NCBI GenBank assembly: GCA_964499865.1
Contig: CAZCPY010000026.1
Location: 1 to 29,118 of the forward strand
From: JANOGU01 sp964499865
Lineage (GTDB): Bacteria; Pseudomonadota; Alphaproteobacteria; Rhodobacterales; Rhodobacteraceae
DNA length: 29,118 nt
Direction of reading: 5' to 3'
In this document: piece by piece, positions 23,783 through 29,118 of the stretch
Numbering within the stretch: position 1 is the first letter of the stretch
Layout of the letters: each line of letters begins with the position of its first letter
Position numbers and translations under genes: made by a program
Notes under the pieces: model-generated
The model's database searches: none
What the model saw: the letters and a program-made list of their open reading frames with translations, nothing else
What the model was told of the DNA's origin: nothing

Positions 23783-23880
23783 CTCCCCTCCCCCTCGCGG
23801 GGAGGGGATGGGGAAGGGGGGGCCTCCGCCGGAGGGCGCCCCCCTCCACCCTCTCCCTGCCCCGCGACGGGGGGAGGGAT
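23783..23880. repeat. Bipartite C/G-rich palindromic repeat, copy 2
   Basis: The element has two arms in inverted orientation: CTCCCCTCCCCCTCGCGGGG with its GGGATGGGG tail, and the reverse (CCCTCTCCCTGCCCCGCGAC, GGGGGGAGGG). A short palindrome, CCTCCGCCGGAGG, lies at the centre. It sits between the convergent pntB and sensor-like genes, the classic place for a BIME-like element, and could work as a bidirectional transcript end. Confidence 0.65.
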
Positions 23881-23915
23881 GCGCCCCGGGGGGCCGAAGG
23901 ACAGGTCCCTGCGGC

Positions 23916-24299
23916 TCAAGGTTTCGCCGCGGCCCGCGCGTAGGCCTCGGCCATCACCGCATGGGCGGCGGCTTGCAACGCACCCGTGGCGCGGCGCACC
24001 TCGGACATGGCGGCCTCCAGCGCTGCCAGGTCAAAGGGCCGGGCGGCGGCAGCGGCGAACATGGCGCGGCGCGCCGCGCCGAGCGCGGCCAGCGGGGCGG
24101 CCAGCTGTGCGCGGTTCGCCCGCAGCGCCGCGCGCACCTCGGCGCGGGTCTCGCGCGGCAGCTCGGCAAAGCCCGCGCCGCCGCCGCCGGCCACCCCGCG
24201 CTGCGCGCCCAGCCGCAGGAACAGGCCCAGCACGACCGCGTTGGCCAGCAGCGACGCCGCCACCACCACCCAGAACGCGGCGCGCAGCACGGCCTTCAC
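23916..24299 (-). CDS. Periplasmic sensor-like membrane-anchored protein (CnrX/Metal_resist-like)
   Basis: A 127-aa protein with one N-terminal membrane anchor (FWVVVAASLLANAVVLGLFL) and an alpha-helical periplasmic part rich in Ala/Arg. The pattern ELPRETRAEVRAALRANR, then RPFDLAALEAAM, then LQAAAHAVM resembles the periplasmic heavy-metal sensor (PF13801-like) group. It has one histidine (in HAVM) and no cysteine, so metal binding is doubtful. The start is a GTG at 24299-24297 overlapping the previous stop (GTGA). Third gene of the trio; by analogy with CnrX it would hold the small membrane protein until a stress signal is sensed. Confidence 0.65.
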   Translation of the reverse strand: MKAVLRAAFWVVVAASLLANAVVLGLFLRLGAQRGVAGGGGAGFAELPRETRAEVRAALRANRAQLAAPLAALGAARRAMFAAAAARPFDLAALEAAMSEVRRATGALQAAAHAVMAEAYARAAAKP

Positions 24300-24574
24300 G
24301 GCAGGTCCCCGGGCCCGAGCAGCAGCGGATCGCCGAGCGCCACGGCGGCCACCAGCATCTCGGGGTCGGCGGGCAGGCGGGCGATGGTCAGCGGCGTCGC
24401 CACCAGCAGGACCGCAAAGGCCGCGGGCACCAGCCGCATCCTGCCCCGGGACATCCAGCCGAACAGGTCGTCGCGCTGCGCGAGCCCCGCGGCGACGGCG
24501 CTGCGCAGGCGGGCCGTGTCCACCGGGCGGTCGGCGGCGCGGGCCACCAGGGCGTCGATCTCGTCATCCTGCAT
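24296..24574 (-). CDS. Small single-span membrane protein, putative anti-sigma factor (CnrY-like)
   Basis: A 92-aa protein: about 47 hydrophilic residues (MQDDEIDALVARAADRP...), one hydrophobic span (LVPAAFAVLLVATPLTIA) and a short periplasmic tail. Size and layout match CnrY-type anti-sigma factors, whose N-terminal cytoplasmic part binds the sigma factor. No zinc-binding HxxxCxxC motif is present. The ATG overlaps the sigma gene by 11 bp, and the stop overlaps the next gene by 4 bp, so the three are translationally coupled. A longer frame upstream runs inside the sigma gene and is a shadow. Confidence 0.6.
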   Translation of the reverse strand: MQDDEIDALVARAADRPVDTARLRSAVAAGLAQRDDLFGWMSRGRMRLVPAAFAVLLVATPLTIARLPADPEMLVAAVALGDPLLLGPGDLP

Positions 24575-25130
24575 CGCGCTCTCCCAGGGTTTCGCGCAAG
24601 GTCCGCCGGGCGCGGACGAGTAGCTGTTCCACCGAGCCGCGGCTTGCCCCCATGATGGCGGCAATCTCGGGCGTGTCCAAGCCCGCGACGGCGGCCAAGA
24701 GCAGCGCCAGCCGCTGGCGGTCCGGCAGGGTATCCATCGCCTGGCGCACCTGCGCCAGGCGCTGGCGCGCGGCCACGGTCGCCTCGGTGCCCGGGGCATC
24801 GGCGGCGGCATCCCCGGTGTCGTCGAGCCCGCGCCCCCAGCCCAGGATCGCCCGCAGCCGCGCCCGGCGCAGGCGGTCGCGGCAGAGGTTGGCGGCGATG
24901 CGCCAGACCCAGCCCTGCGCGCTGCCGCGCGCCGCGTCCCAGGCAGGGGCGTTGCGCCAGACGGCGACGAAGCAGTCCTGCGCCACCTCGTCGCCATCCG
25001 CCGCACTGCCCAGCATCCGCGTGGCAAGCCGCGTCACCGGCGGCCCCAGCGCGGCGATCAGGCGGCCGAGCGCCGCCTCCTGCCCGGCGGCGATCGCCCG
25101 CATCAGTGCTGCCGCCTCGGTTTCGTCCAC
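24564..25130 (-). CDS. ECF-type RNA polymerase sigma factor
   Basis: A 188-aa group 4 sigma factor. Region 2 covers about residues 20-90 (ADGDEVAQDCFVAVWRN, then GWVWRIAANLCRDRLRR); region 4 covers about 130-180 (LPDRQRLALLLAAVAGLDTPEIA, split from GASRGSVEQLLVRARR). No extra C-terminal domain. The start is a GTG at 25130; an internal ATG at 25103 (residue 10) is possible. It heads the trio and would direct RNA polymerase to its own regulon once released from the small membrane protein. Its target promoter is not apparent upstream. Confidence 0.88.
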   Translation of the reverse strand: MDETEAAALMRAIAAGQEAALGRLIAALGPPVTRLATRMLGSAADGDEVAQDCFVAVWRNAPAWDAARGSAQGWVWRIAANLCRDRLRRARLRAILGWGRGLDDTGDAAADAPGTEATVAARQRLAQVRQAMDTLPDRQRLALLLAAVAGLDTPEIAAIMGASRGSVEQLLVRARRTLRETLGERDAG

Positions 25131-25199
25131 GGGCCTGTGTCCCTTGCCGCGATCAGCCTAGGGGGCCCCGGCCCGCAGCGGAACCCCCGTCGCCCGGGC

Positions 25200-25245
25200 G
25201 CCTCTCCTCCCCCTCGCGGGGAGGGGATGGGGGAGGGGGGCGCCC
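25200..25245. repeat. C/G-rich palindromic dispersed repeat, copy 3
   Basis: TCCCCCTCGCGGGGAGGGG followed by ATGGGGGAGGGGGG is almost identical to one arm of the element near 23790 and to copy 1 read on its minus strand. It lies between two minus-strand genes, the secreted-protein gene and the sigma-factor gene. Confidence 0.65.
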
Positions 25246-25262
25246 GGCACCGGCCGCAAGGC

Positions 25263-25562
25263 TCAGCGGGTGCGGCTGCGGGTGTAGGTCGCCTGCCGCC
25301 CGCCGGGGCCGGTCAGCGTGCCGCTGACGCTTACCCCGTCGCGGGTGGCGACGCGGGTCGCCTCATTGGTCCAGGTCTGGCCTTCCGGCCCGGTGCGGCG
25401 GACGGTCCTGGTGCAGGTCAGCGTGCCTGCGTCGGCGCTGCAGCTGCCCGCGCCCTCGACGGTGCCGCCGCGCGGGCCGGTGCCGGTCCAGGTGGTGTCG
25501 GCCATCGCGGGGGTCAGAGAGAGGGTGGCAAGGCTGAGGGCGGCAAGCGTGGTGCGGAACAT
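25263..25562 (-). CDS. Small secreted protein of unknown function
   Basis: A 99-aa protein I cannot assign. It has a clear signal peptide (MFRTTLAALSLATLSLTPAMA). The mature part is about 78 residues, rich in Thr/Gly/Arg, with two cysteines (GSCSADAGTLTCTR) that could form a disulfide. Three short TGPxG turns recur (TGPRG, TGPEG, TGPGG), suggesting a small beta-structured periplasmic or surface protein. AGGAG precedes ATG 25562. It lies upstream of, and on the same strand as, the sigma trio but is separated by 132 bp with a repeat. Confidence 0.7.
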   Translation of the reverse strand: MFRTTLAALSLATLSLTPAMADTTWTGTGPRGGTVEGAGSCSADAGTLTCTRTVRRTGPEGQTWTNEATRVATRDGVSVSGTLTGPGGRQATYTRSRTR

Positions 25563-25710
25563 CGGTCGGTCTCCTGTTCGAGGCGGGTTGTGACGGGATC
25601 GTCTGCCGCTGACGACGCAGGGCCTGCCTGCCTCCTACGCGACCTGCGCGAATTTTCCCTTCGCCGGCGTGCCGGGGCGCGCCATCGGGCCGCTTTCGCG
25701 CGCGCGCCCC

Positions 25711-25739
25711 TTGGACAGGCGTCTTGCGCGCCCTAGGGT
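25711..25739 (+). promoter_or_regulatory. Possible promoter of the DUF3422 gene
   Basis: TTGGAC (25711-25716), a 17-bp spacer and TAGGGT (25734-25739) precede the start at 25779 by about 40 bp. The -10 match is weak. The 216-bp divergent region shows nothing else clear. Confidence 0.3.
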
Positions 25740-25778
25740 TTCCCCGCGCCGCAAGGCCCTGCGGACCCGGAAACACCC

Positions 25779-27050
25779 ATGCCCATCGCCGACCACCCGC
25801 AACGCTATGCCACCGTCAACGAACTGCACGCCCGGCCCTTTCCGTCGCTGGAGGTGCCCGGACACGCGGTCTACATCGCGATCAAGGAGCCGCTCGACGC
25901 CGCCAACCGCGACCGCGGGCGTGACCGGGCGCATCTCCTGGCGCTGCTCGACCGCCATGCCGGCGCCCATCCGCAGCCCGAGGCCACGCATTTTTCCGGC
26001 CCCATCGGTCGGCACGGGCTGAAGTGGGAAAGCCACACCGAATTCGTGACCTACCTCGCCCATGGCAAGGGCCTGTCGGCCCGCCCCTTCGATCCGGCCG
26101 AGGCCGAGGTCTTCCCCGAGGACTGGCTCGCCGCATCCCCCGGCAAGCGGCTGGTGTCGCTCTTGATCCGGGTCGAGCCGATGCCCTCCGAGGCGGAGCT
26201 CGCCGCGCGGCTTGAGGACTGGTTCGTGCCCGAAAGCCTGGCGGTCGCGCGCGTGGTGGACGGCGCCGCCGTGGTGGCGGGCGATTTCCGCATCGATCCC
26301 GCGGGCCACATGCGCTTTGCCGTCTTCGTGACGCCCGGGACGGGCGAGCGGCGGGTGGGGCGGATCGTGCAGCGGCTGTGCGAGATCGAGACCTATCGCG
26401 CGATGTCGATGCTGGGGCTGGTGCGCGCGCGGCAGCTGACGACGCGGCTGAACGCGCTGGACCCGCGGCTGGCGGCGCTGGTCGGCGGGCTCGATCAGGC
26501 CGAACCCTCGCCCGAGGCCGCGCTGCACAACCTTCTGGCGATCTCGTCCGAGCTGGAAAGCCTGGCCGTGCAGTTCCAGTTCCGCTTCGGCGCCACCGCG
26601 GCCTACGAGGCGATCGTGAACGACCGCGTGGCGGTGCTGCGCGAGGCCAGGACCGAAGGGCGGCAGACCTTCGCCGAGTTCATGCGCCGCCGCTACGACC
26701 CGGCGATGCGCACGGTGAAATCCGCCGAGGCGCGGCTGGCCAGCATGGCGGAACGGGCGGAGCGGGCGGCGGAGCTTCTGCGCACCCGGGTGGATGTGGA
26801 ACGCTCGGCGCAGAACCAGAAGCTTCTGGAAAGCATGGACCGCCGCGCCGACGTGCAACTGCGCCTGCAACGGACGGTCGAGGGGCTGTCGGTGGTGGCG
26901 ATCAGCTACTATGCCGTGAACCTGGCCGCCTATCTGGTGACGCCCTTTGCCGGGGGACTGGACAAGGGCACGGTGATGGCGGGGCTGACGCCCCTGGTGC
27001 TGGGCGCCGTCTGGCTGATGGTGCGGCGCATCCGGCATCATCTGGAGTGA
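25779..27050 (+). CDS. DUF3422 family membrane protein
   Basis: A 423-aa protein. The start YATVNELHARPFPSL is a hallmark of the DUF3422 family, widespread in proteobacteria and without an established function. A globular N-terminal half is followed by a charged helical segment with coiled-coil character (about 290-365: EARLASMAERAERAAELL and RTRVDVERSAQNQKLLESM). Two C-terminal membrane spans follow (VVAISYYAVNLAAYLV and GLTPLVLGAVWLMV), ending with a basic tail RRIRHHLE. It starts at ATG 25779 and is followed after 30 bp by a nuclease-like gene. Confidence 0.9.
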   Translation: MPIADHPQRYATVNELHARPFPSLEVPGHAVYIAIKEPLDAANRDRGRDRAHLLALLDRHAGAHPQPEATHFSGPIGRHGLKWESHTEFVTYLAHGKGLSARPFDPAEAEVFPEDWLAASPGKRLVSLLIRVEPMPSEAELAARLEDWFVPESLAVARVVDGAAVVAGDFRIDPAGHMRFAVFVTPGTGERRVGRIVQRLCEIETYRAMSMLGLVRARQLTTRLNALDPRLAALVGGLDQAEPSPEAALHNLLAISSELESLAVQFQFRFGATAAYEAIVNDRVAVLREARTEGRQTFAEFMRRRYDPAMRTVKSAEARLASMAERAERAAELLRTRVDVERSAQNQKLLESMDRRADVQLRLQRTVEGLSVVAISYYAVNLAAYLVTPFAGGLDKGTVMAGLTPLVLGAVWLMVRRIRHHLE

Positions 27051-27080
27051 TCTTGCATCCGGTTGTGGCAGGGTAGCGCG

Positions 27081-27581
27081 ATGCGCCGCCGCTTTCGCCC
27101 CCGCCCCTTGCGGTCCCGGGTCGGGACCTGGGCCGACCCGAGGGTCTGGCTTTCGGCCGTGATCGGGCTGGGGCTTGGCGGGCTGGTGCTGCTGCCGCTG
27201 GCGGCGGACGGGGCGGGCGCGGTCTTGGGCGCGCGCAGCGTCGAGGGCTGCCGCATCCTGCGCGTGATCGACGGCGACACGCTGACGCTGGCCTGCCCGG
27301 GGTCGGGGGTCGAGCGCGCGCGGCTGACCGGGTATGACGCGCCCGAGGTCACCGCGCCCGCCTGCGCGGCCGAGGCGCGGGCGGGAATCGCCGCGACCCG
27401 GGCCCTGCGCGCGATGCTGTGGCAGGCGGACCGGGTGGAGGTCACGCGCCGCGGGCTGGACCGCTACGGCCGCCGTCTGGTGGCGCTGCGGCTGGACGGC
27501 AGGGCCCTGGCCGATCGCATGATCGCGGCGGGCCACGGGCGCGCCAATGACGGCGGCCCGCGCGGCGGCTGGTGCGGGTGA
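27081..27581 (+). CDS. Staphylococcal-nuclease-like protein with N-terminal anchor
   Basis: A 166-aa protein. A basic N-terminus (MRRRFRPRPLRSR) precedes one hydrophobic span (VWLSAVIGLGLGGLVLLPLA). The SNase/thermonuclease domain follows: RVIDGDTLTL, RLTGYDAPEV, DRYGRRLVAL and ADRMIAAGHGR. The active-site arginine, glutamate and arginine appear to be present (ARLTG, PEV, YGRR). It should sit on the periplasmic face if active. I chose ATG 27081; a TTG at 27063 is an alternative. Confidence 0.8.
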   Translation: MRRRFRPRPLRSRVGTWADPRVWLSAVIGLGLGGLVLLPLAADGAGAVLGARSVEGCRILRVIDGDTLTLACPGSGVERARLTGYDAPEVTAPACAAEARAGIAATRALRAMLWQADRVEVTRRGLDRYGRRLVALRLDGRALADRMIAAGHGRANDGGPRGGWCG

Positions 27582-27616
27582 AGTTGCGCGTCGCGCCGTC
27601 GGGTCAACCCCGCCCC

Positions 27617-27692
27617 GCCCCGGCCTTGAGCCGGGGCCTCCCCCTCCCCCGCGCGCCAGGTGGCGGGCGAGGTCCCGGGTCAGGCCCGGGAC
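27617..27692. repeat. Bipartite palindromic repeat in the nuo upstream region
   Basis: Two stem-loops in inverted orientation: GCCCCGGC-CTTGA-GCCGGGGC (27617-27637) and GTCCCGGG-TCAGG-CCCGGGAC (27672-27692). Both arms share a CC(T)TGA core with GAGG/CCTC flanks facing the centre. This resembles a widespread alphaproteobacterial intergenic repeat. It may end the nuclease-gene transcript ahead of nuo. Confidence 0.6.
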
Positions 27693-27747
27693 GGGGTATC
27701 TTTCGGACGCGTCGGCCCCCTGCGACCCTGCGACCGAGGCGGTTTGG

Positions 27748-27776
27748 TTGACCGCCGCCGGACCCCGCGGTAAACC
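27748..27776 (+). promoter_or_regulatory. Candidate nuo operon promoter
   Basis: TTGACC (27748-27753) and TAAACC (27771-27776) are 17 bp apart and lie about 75 bp before the nuoA start, after the repeat. The -35 match is good, the -10 match moderate. Confidence 0.35.
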
Positions 27777-27834
27777 CGGGCCAAGCCAGCCGGACCGCAC
27801 CCGCCAGAGGTGCGGGCGGCGCGTTGCCGAAGAG

Positions 27835-27841
27835 AAGGAGG
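27835..27841 (+). promoter_or_regulatory. Strong ribosome-binding site that fixes the nuoA start
   Basis: AAGGAGG ends 9 bp before TTG 27851. The upstream TTG at 27824 lies before this site and has none of its own, so 27851 is preferred. Confidence 0.75.
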
Positions 27842-27850
27842 CCCCTCGCC

Positions 27851-28216
27851 TTGGACACGCTCCTGCGGGAATATCTGCCGATCCTGATCCTTCTCGGCAT
27901 CGCCACGGGCCTCGGCCTCGTGCTGTTGCTGTCGGCCGCGGTGATCGCCGTGCGCAATCCCGACCCCGAGAAGGTGTCGGCCTACGAATGCGGCTTCAAC
28001 GCCTTTGACGACGCGCGGATGAAGTTCGACGTGCGCTTCTACCTCGTGTCGATCCTGTTCATCATCTTCGACCTGGAGGTGGCGTTCCTGTTCCCCTGGG
28101 CGGTGGCCTTCGCCGACCTGTCGATGACCGCCTTCTGGTCGATGCTGGTGTTCCTTGCCGTGCTGACGGTGGGCTTTGCCTACGAATGGAAGAAGGGGGC
28201 CCTGGAATGGGAGTGA
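27851..28216 (+). CDS. nuoA: NADH-quinone oxidoreductase subunit A
   Basis: A 121-aa inner-membrane subunit of Complex I with three hydrophobic spans. The family signature YECGFNAFDDARMKFDVRFY is followed by LFIIFDLEVAFLFPW. It starts at an unusual TTG, chosen because a strong AAGGAGG lies 9 bp upstream and the protein then begins (M)DTLLREYLPIL like Rhodobacter NuoA. Its stop overlaps the start of nuoB. First gene of the nuo operon. Confidence 0.95.
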   Translation: MDTLLREYLPILILLGIATGLGLVLLLSAAVIAVRNPDPEKVSAYECGFNAFDDARMKFDVRFYLVSILFIIFDLEVAFLFPWAVAFADLSMTAFWSMLVFLAVLTVGFAYEWKKGALEWE

Positions 28217-28740
28217 TGACGGGTAGCGCGACCGCCGGCCCCGACCGCGACAGCCAGGTTGCCGCGTTCAGCCGCGACCTTCAGGACAAGGGGTTCCTGC
28301 TGACCTCGACCGAGGACGTCATCAACTGGGCGCGCATCGGCAGCCTGCACTGGATGACGTTCGGCCTTGCCTGCTGCGCGGTCGAGATGATGCACACCTC
28401 GATGCCGCGCTACGACCTCGAACGTTTCGGCACCGCGCCGCGCGCCTCGCCCCGGCAGTCGGACCTGATGATCGTGGCGGGCACGCTGACCAACAAGATG
28501 GCGCCCGCGCTGCGCAAGGTCTACGACCAGATGCCCGAGCCGCGCTACGTGATCTCGATGGGGTCCTGCGCCAATGGCGGGGGGTATTACCACTACAGCT
28601 ATTCGGTGGTGCGGGGCTGCGACCGGATCGTGCCGGTGGACCTCTATGTGCCCGGCTGCCCGCCGACGGCCGAGGCGCTGCTGTACGGCATCCTGCAGAT
28701 GCAGCGGAAGATCCGCCGCACGGGAACGCTGGTGCGCTGA
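28207..28740 (+). CDS. nuoB: NADH-quinone oxidoreductase subunit B
   Basis: A 177-aa peripheral subunit of Complex I that holds the N2 [4Fe-4S] cluster next to the quinone site. The ligand cysteines are C56 and C57 (FGLACCAVEM), C121 (GSCANGGG) and C151 (PGCPPT). It is very close to the Rhodobacter capsulatus protein as remembered (for example MPRYDLERFGTAPRASPRQ). ATG 28207 overlaps nuoA by 10 bp and has GGGGG in front. ATG 28216, overlapping the nuoA stop by one base, is an alternative start that fits the remembered homologue's N-terminus. Confidence 0.97.
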   Translation: MGVMTGSATAGPDRDSQVAAFSRDLQDKGFLLTSTEDVINWARIGSLHWMTFGLACCAVEMMHTSMPRYDLERFGTAPRASPRQSDLMIVAGTLTNKMAPALRKVYDQMPEPRYVISMGSCANGGGYYHYSYSVVRGCDRIVPVDLYVPGCPPTAEALLYGILQMQRKIRRTGTLVR

Positions 28741-29118
28741 TGTCCGAAGCCCTGCAGGAGCTTGCCGCCCACCTGACGCTGCGCCGCCCGGATGCCGTGG
28801 TGGCCTCGGCCATCGCCCATGGCGAGCTGACGGTGCAGGTCACCCCGTCGCATCTGCCGGCGCTGGTCGAGTTCCTCAAGACCGACGCGGCGTGCCGCTT
28901 TTCCACGCTGGTCGACATCACCGCCATCGACCATCCGGCACGCGCCGAACGTTTCGACGTGGTCTACCACCTCTTGTCGATGTATCGGAACCACCGCATC
29001 CGGCTGAAGCTCGCGGTGCGCGAGGACGAGATGGTGCCGTCGCTGGTGTCGGTGCACCCCGGCGCCAACTGGTTCGAGCGCGAGGTGTTCGACATGTTCG
29101 GCATCCTGTTCTCGGGCC
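28740..29118 (+). CDS. nuoC: NADH-quinone oxidoreductase subunit C (partial, runs off the window)
   Basis: The first 126 codons of the 30-kDa peripheral subunit of Complex I. ATG 28740 shares one base with the nuoB stop (TGATG). The stretch FSTLVDITAIDHPARAERFD (residues 54-73) and the 30-kDa signature EREVFDMFGILF at the very end are diagnostic. The gene continues beyond 29118, so total length and any fusion to nuoD cannot be seen. Confidence 0.95.
   Translation, partial: MSEALQELAAHLTLRRPDAVVASAIAHGELTVQVTPSHLPALVEFLKTDAACRFSTLVDITAIDHPARAERFDVVYHLLSMYRNHRIRLKLAVREDEMVPSLVSVHPGANWFEREVFDMFGILFSG

Noticed and set aside
1..29118. tRNA, rRNA, CRISPR, intact IS or prophage
   Set aside because: No cloverleaf-like, rRNA-like or regularly spaced repeat pattern, and no transposase or integrase of normal length was seen.

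Overview
The window comes from a chromosome of about 70% G+C that looks like an alphaproteobacterium of the Rhodobacterales (Rhodobacter/Paracoccus-like). The support is nuoA-nuoB-nuoC with Rhodobacter-type sequence, a two-gene pntA-pntB, a DUF3422 protein, a chvE-gguAB-gguC sugar locus with a divergent LysR gene, and dispersed C/G-rich palindromes typical of this group. All family calls are from recognition of sequence motifs and remembered relatives; no database search was run.

Layout. (1) 1-180: short low-G+C tail (about 51%) with an unassigned fragment. (2) 180-8639: sugar uptake and oxidation locus. On the minus strand, in order of transcription: periplasmic sugar-binding protein (chvE-like, interrupted by a 100-N assembly gap), ATPase (gguA), permease (gguB), FAH-fold protein (gguC), IlvD/Edd-type aldonate dehydratase and Gfo/Idh/MocA aldose 1-dehydrogenase. 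A LysR regulator (gbpR-like) is divergent on the plus strand. Together they import L-arabinose and/or D-galactose-type sugars and oxidise them without phosphorylation. (3) 8640-9775: eroded block with an ABM-domain gene and a DJ-1/PfpI remnant. (4) 9776-15631: hydroxyproline-type amino-acid locus. Minus strand: family-3 binding protein, two permeases, ATPase, a pyrroline-hydroxycarboxylate-deaminase-like aldolase and an enolase-superfamily cis-3-hydroxyproline-dehydratase-like protein. A GntR/FCD regulator is divergent. (5) 15632-16368: about 740 bp with no recognisable gene. (6) 16369-20046: minus-strand kynureninase operon (kynU, Rid-family protein, TIM-barrel isomerase-like protein, ArgE-like M20 deacetylase). 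(7) 20148-23741: small membrane methyltransferase-like gene, then pntA-pntB. (8) 23916-25562: ECF sigma factor, a 92-aa single-membrane-span protein and a periplasmic-sensor-like protein, arranged like cnrYXH, plus a small secreted protein. (9) 25779-29118: DUF3422 protein, membrane-anchored nuclease-like protein, and the start of the Complex I operon (nuoA, nuoB, partial nuoC).

The most interesting items are the compact sigma / small membrane protein / periplasmic protein trio, the FAH-fold protein as a candidate for a missing step in the pentose pathway, matching stem-loops right after the binding-protein gene in both ABC operons, and a kynureninase operon carrying a Rid protein that lacks the usual catalytic arginine. 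Nothing here is demonstrably a wholly new system. No rRNA, tRNA, CRISPR array or intact insertion sequence was seen.
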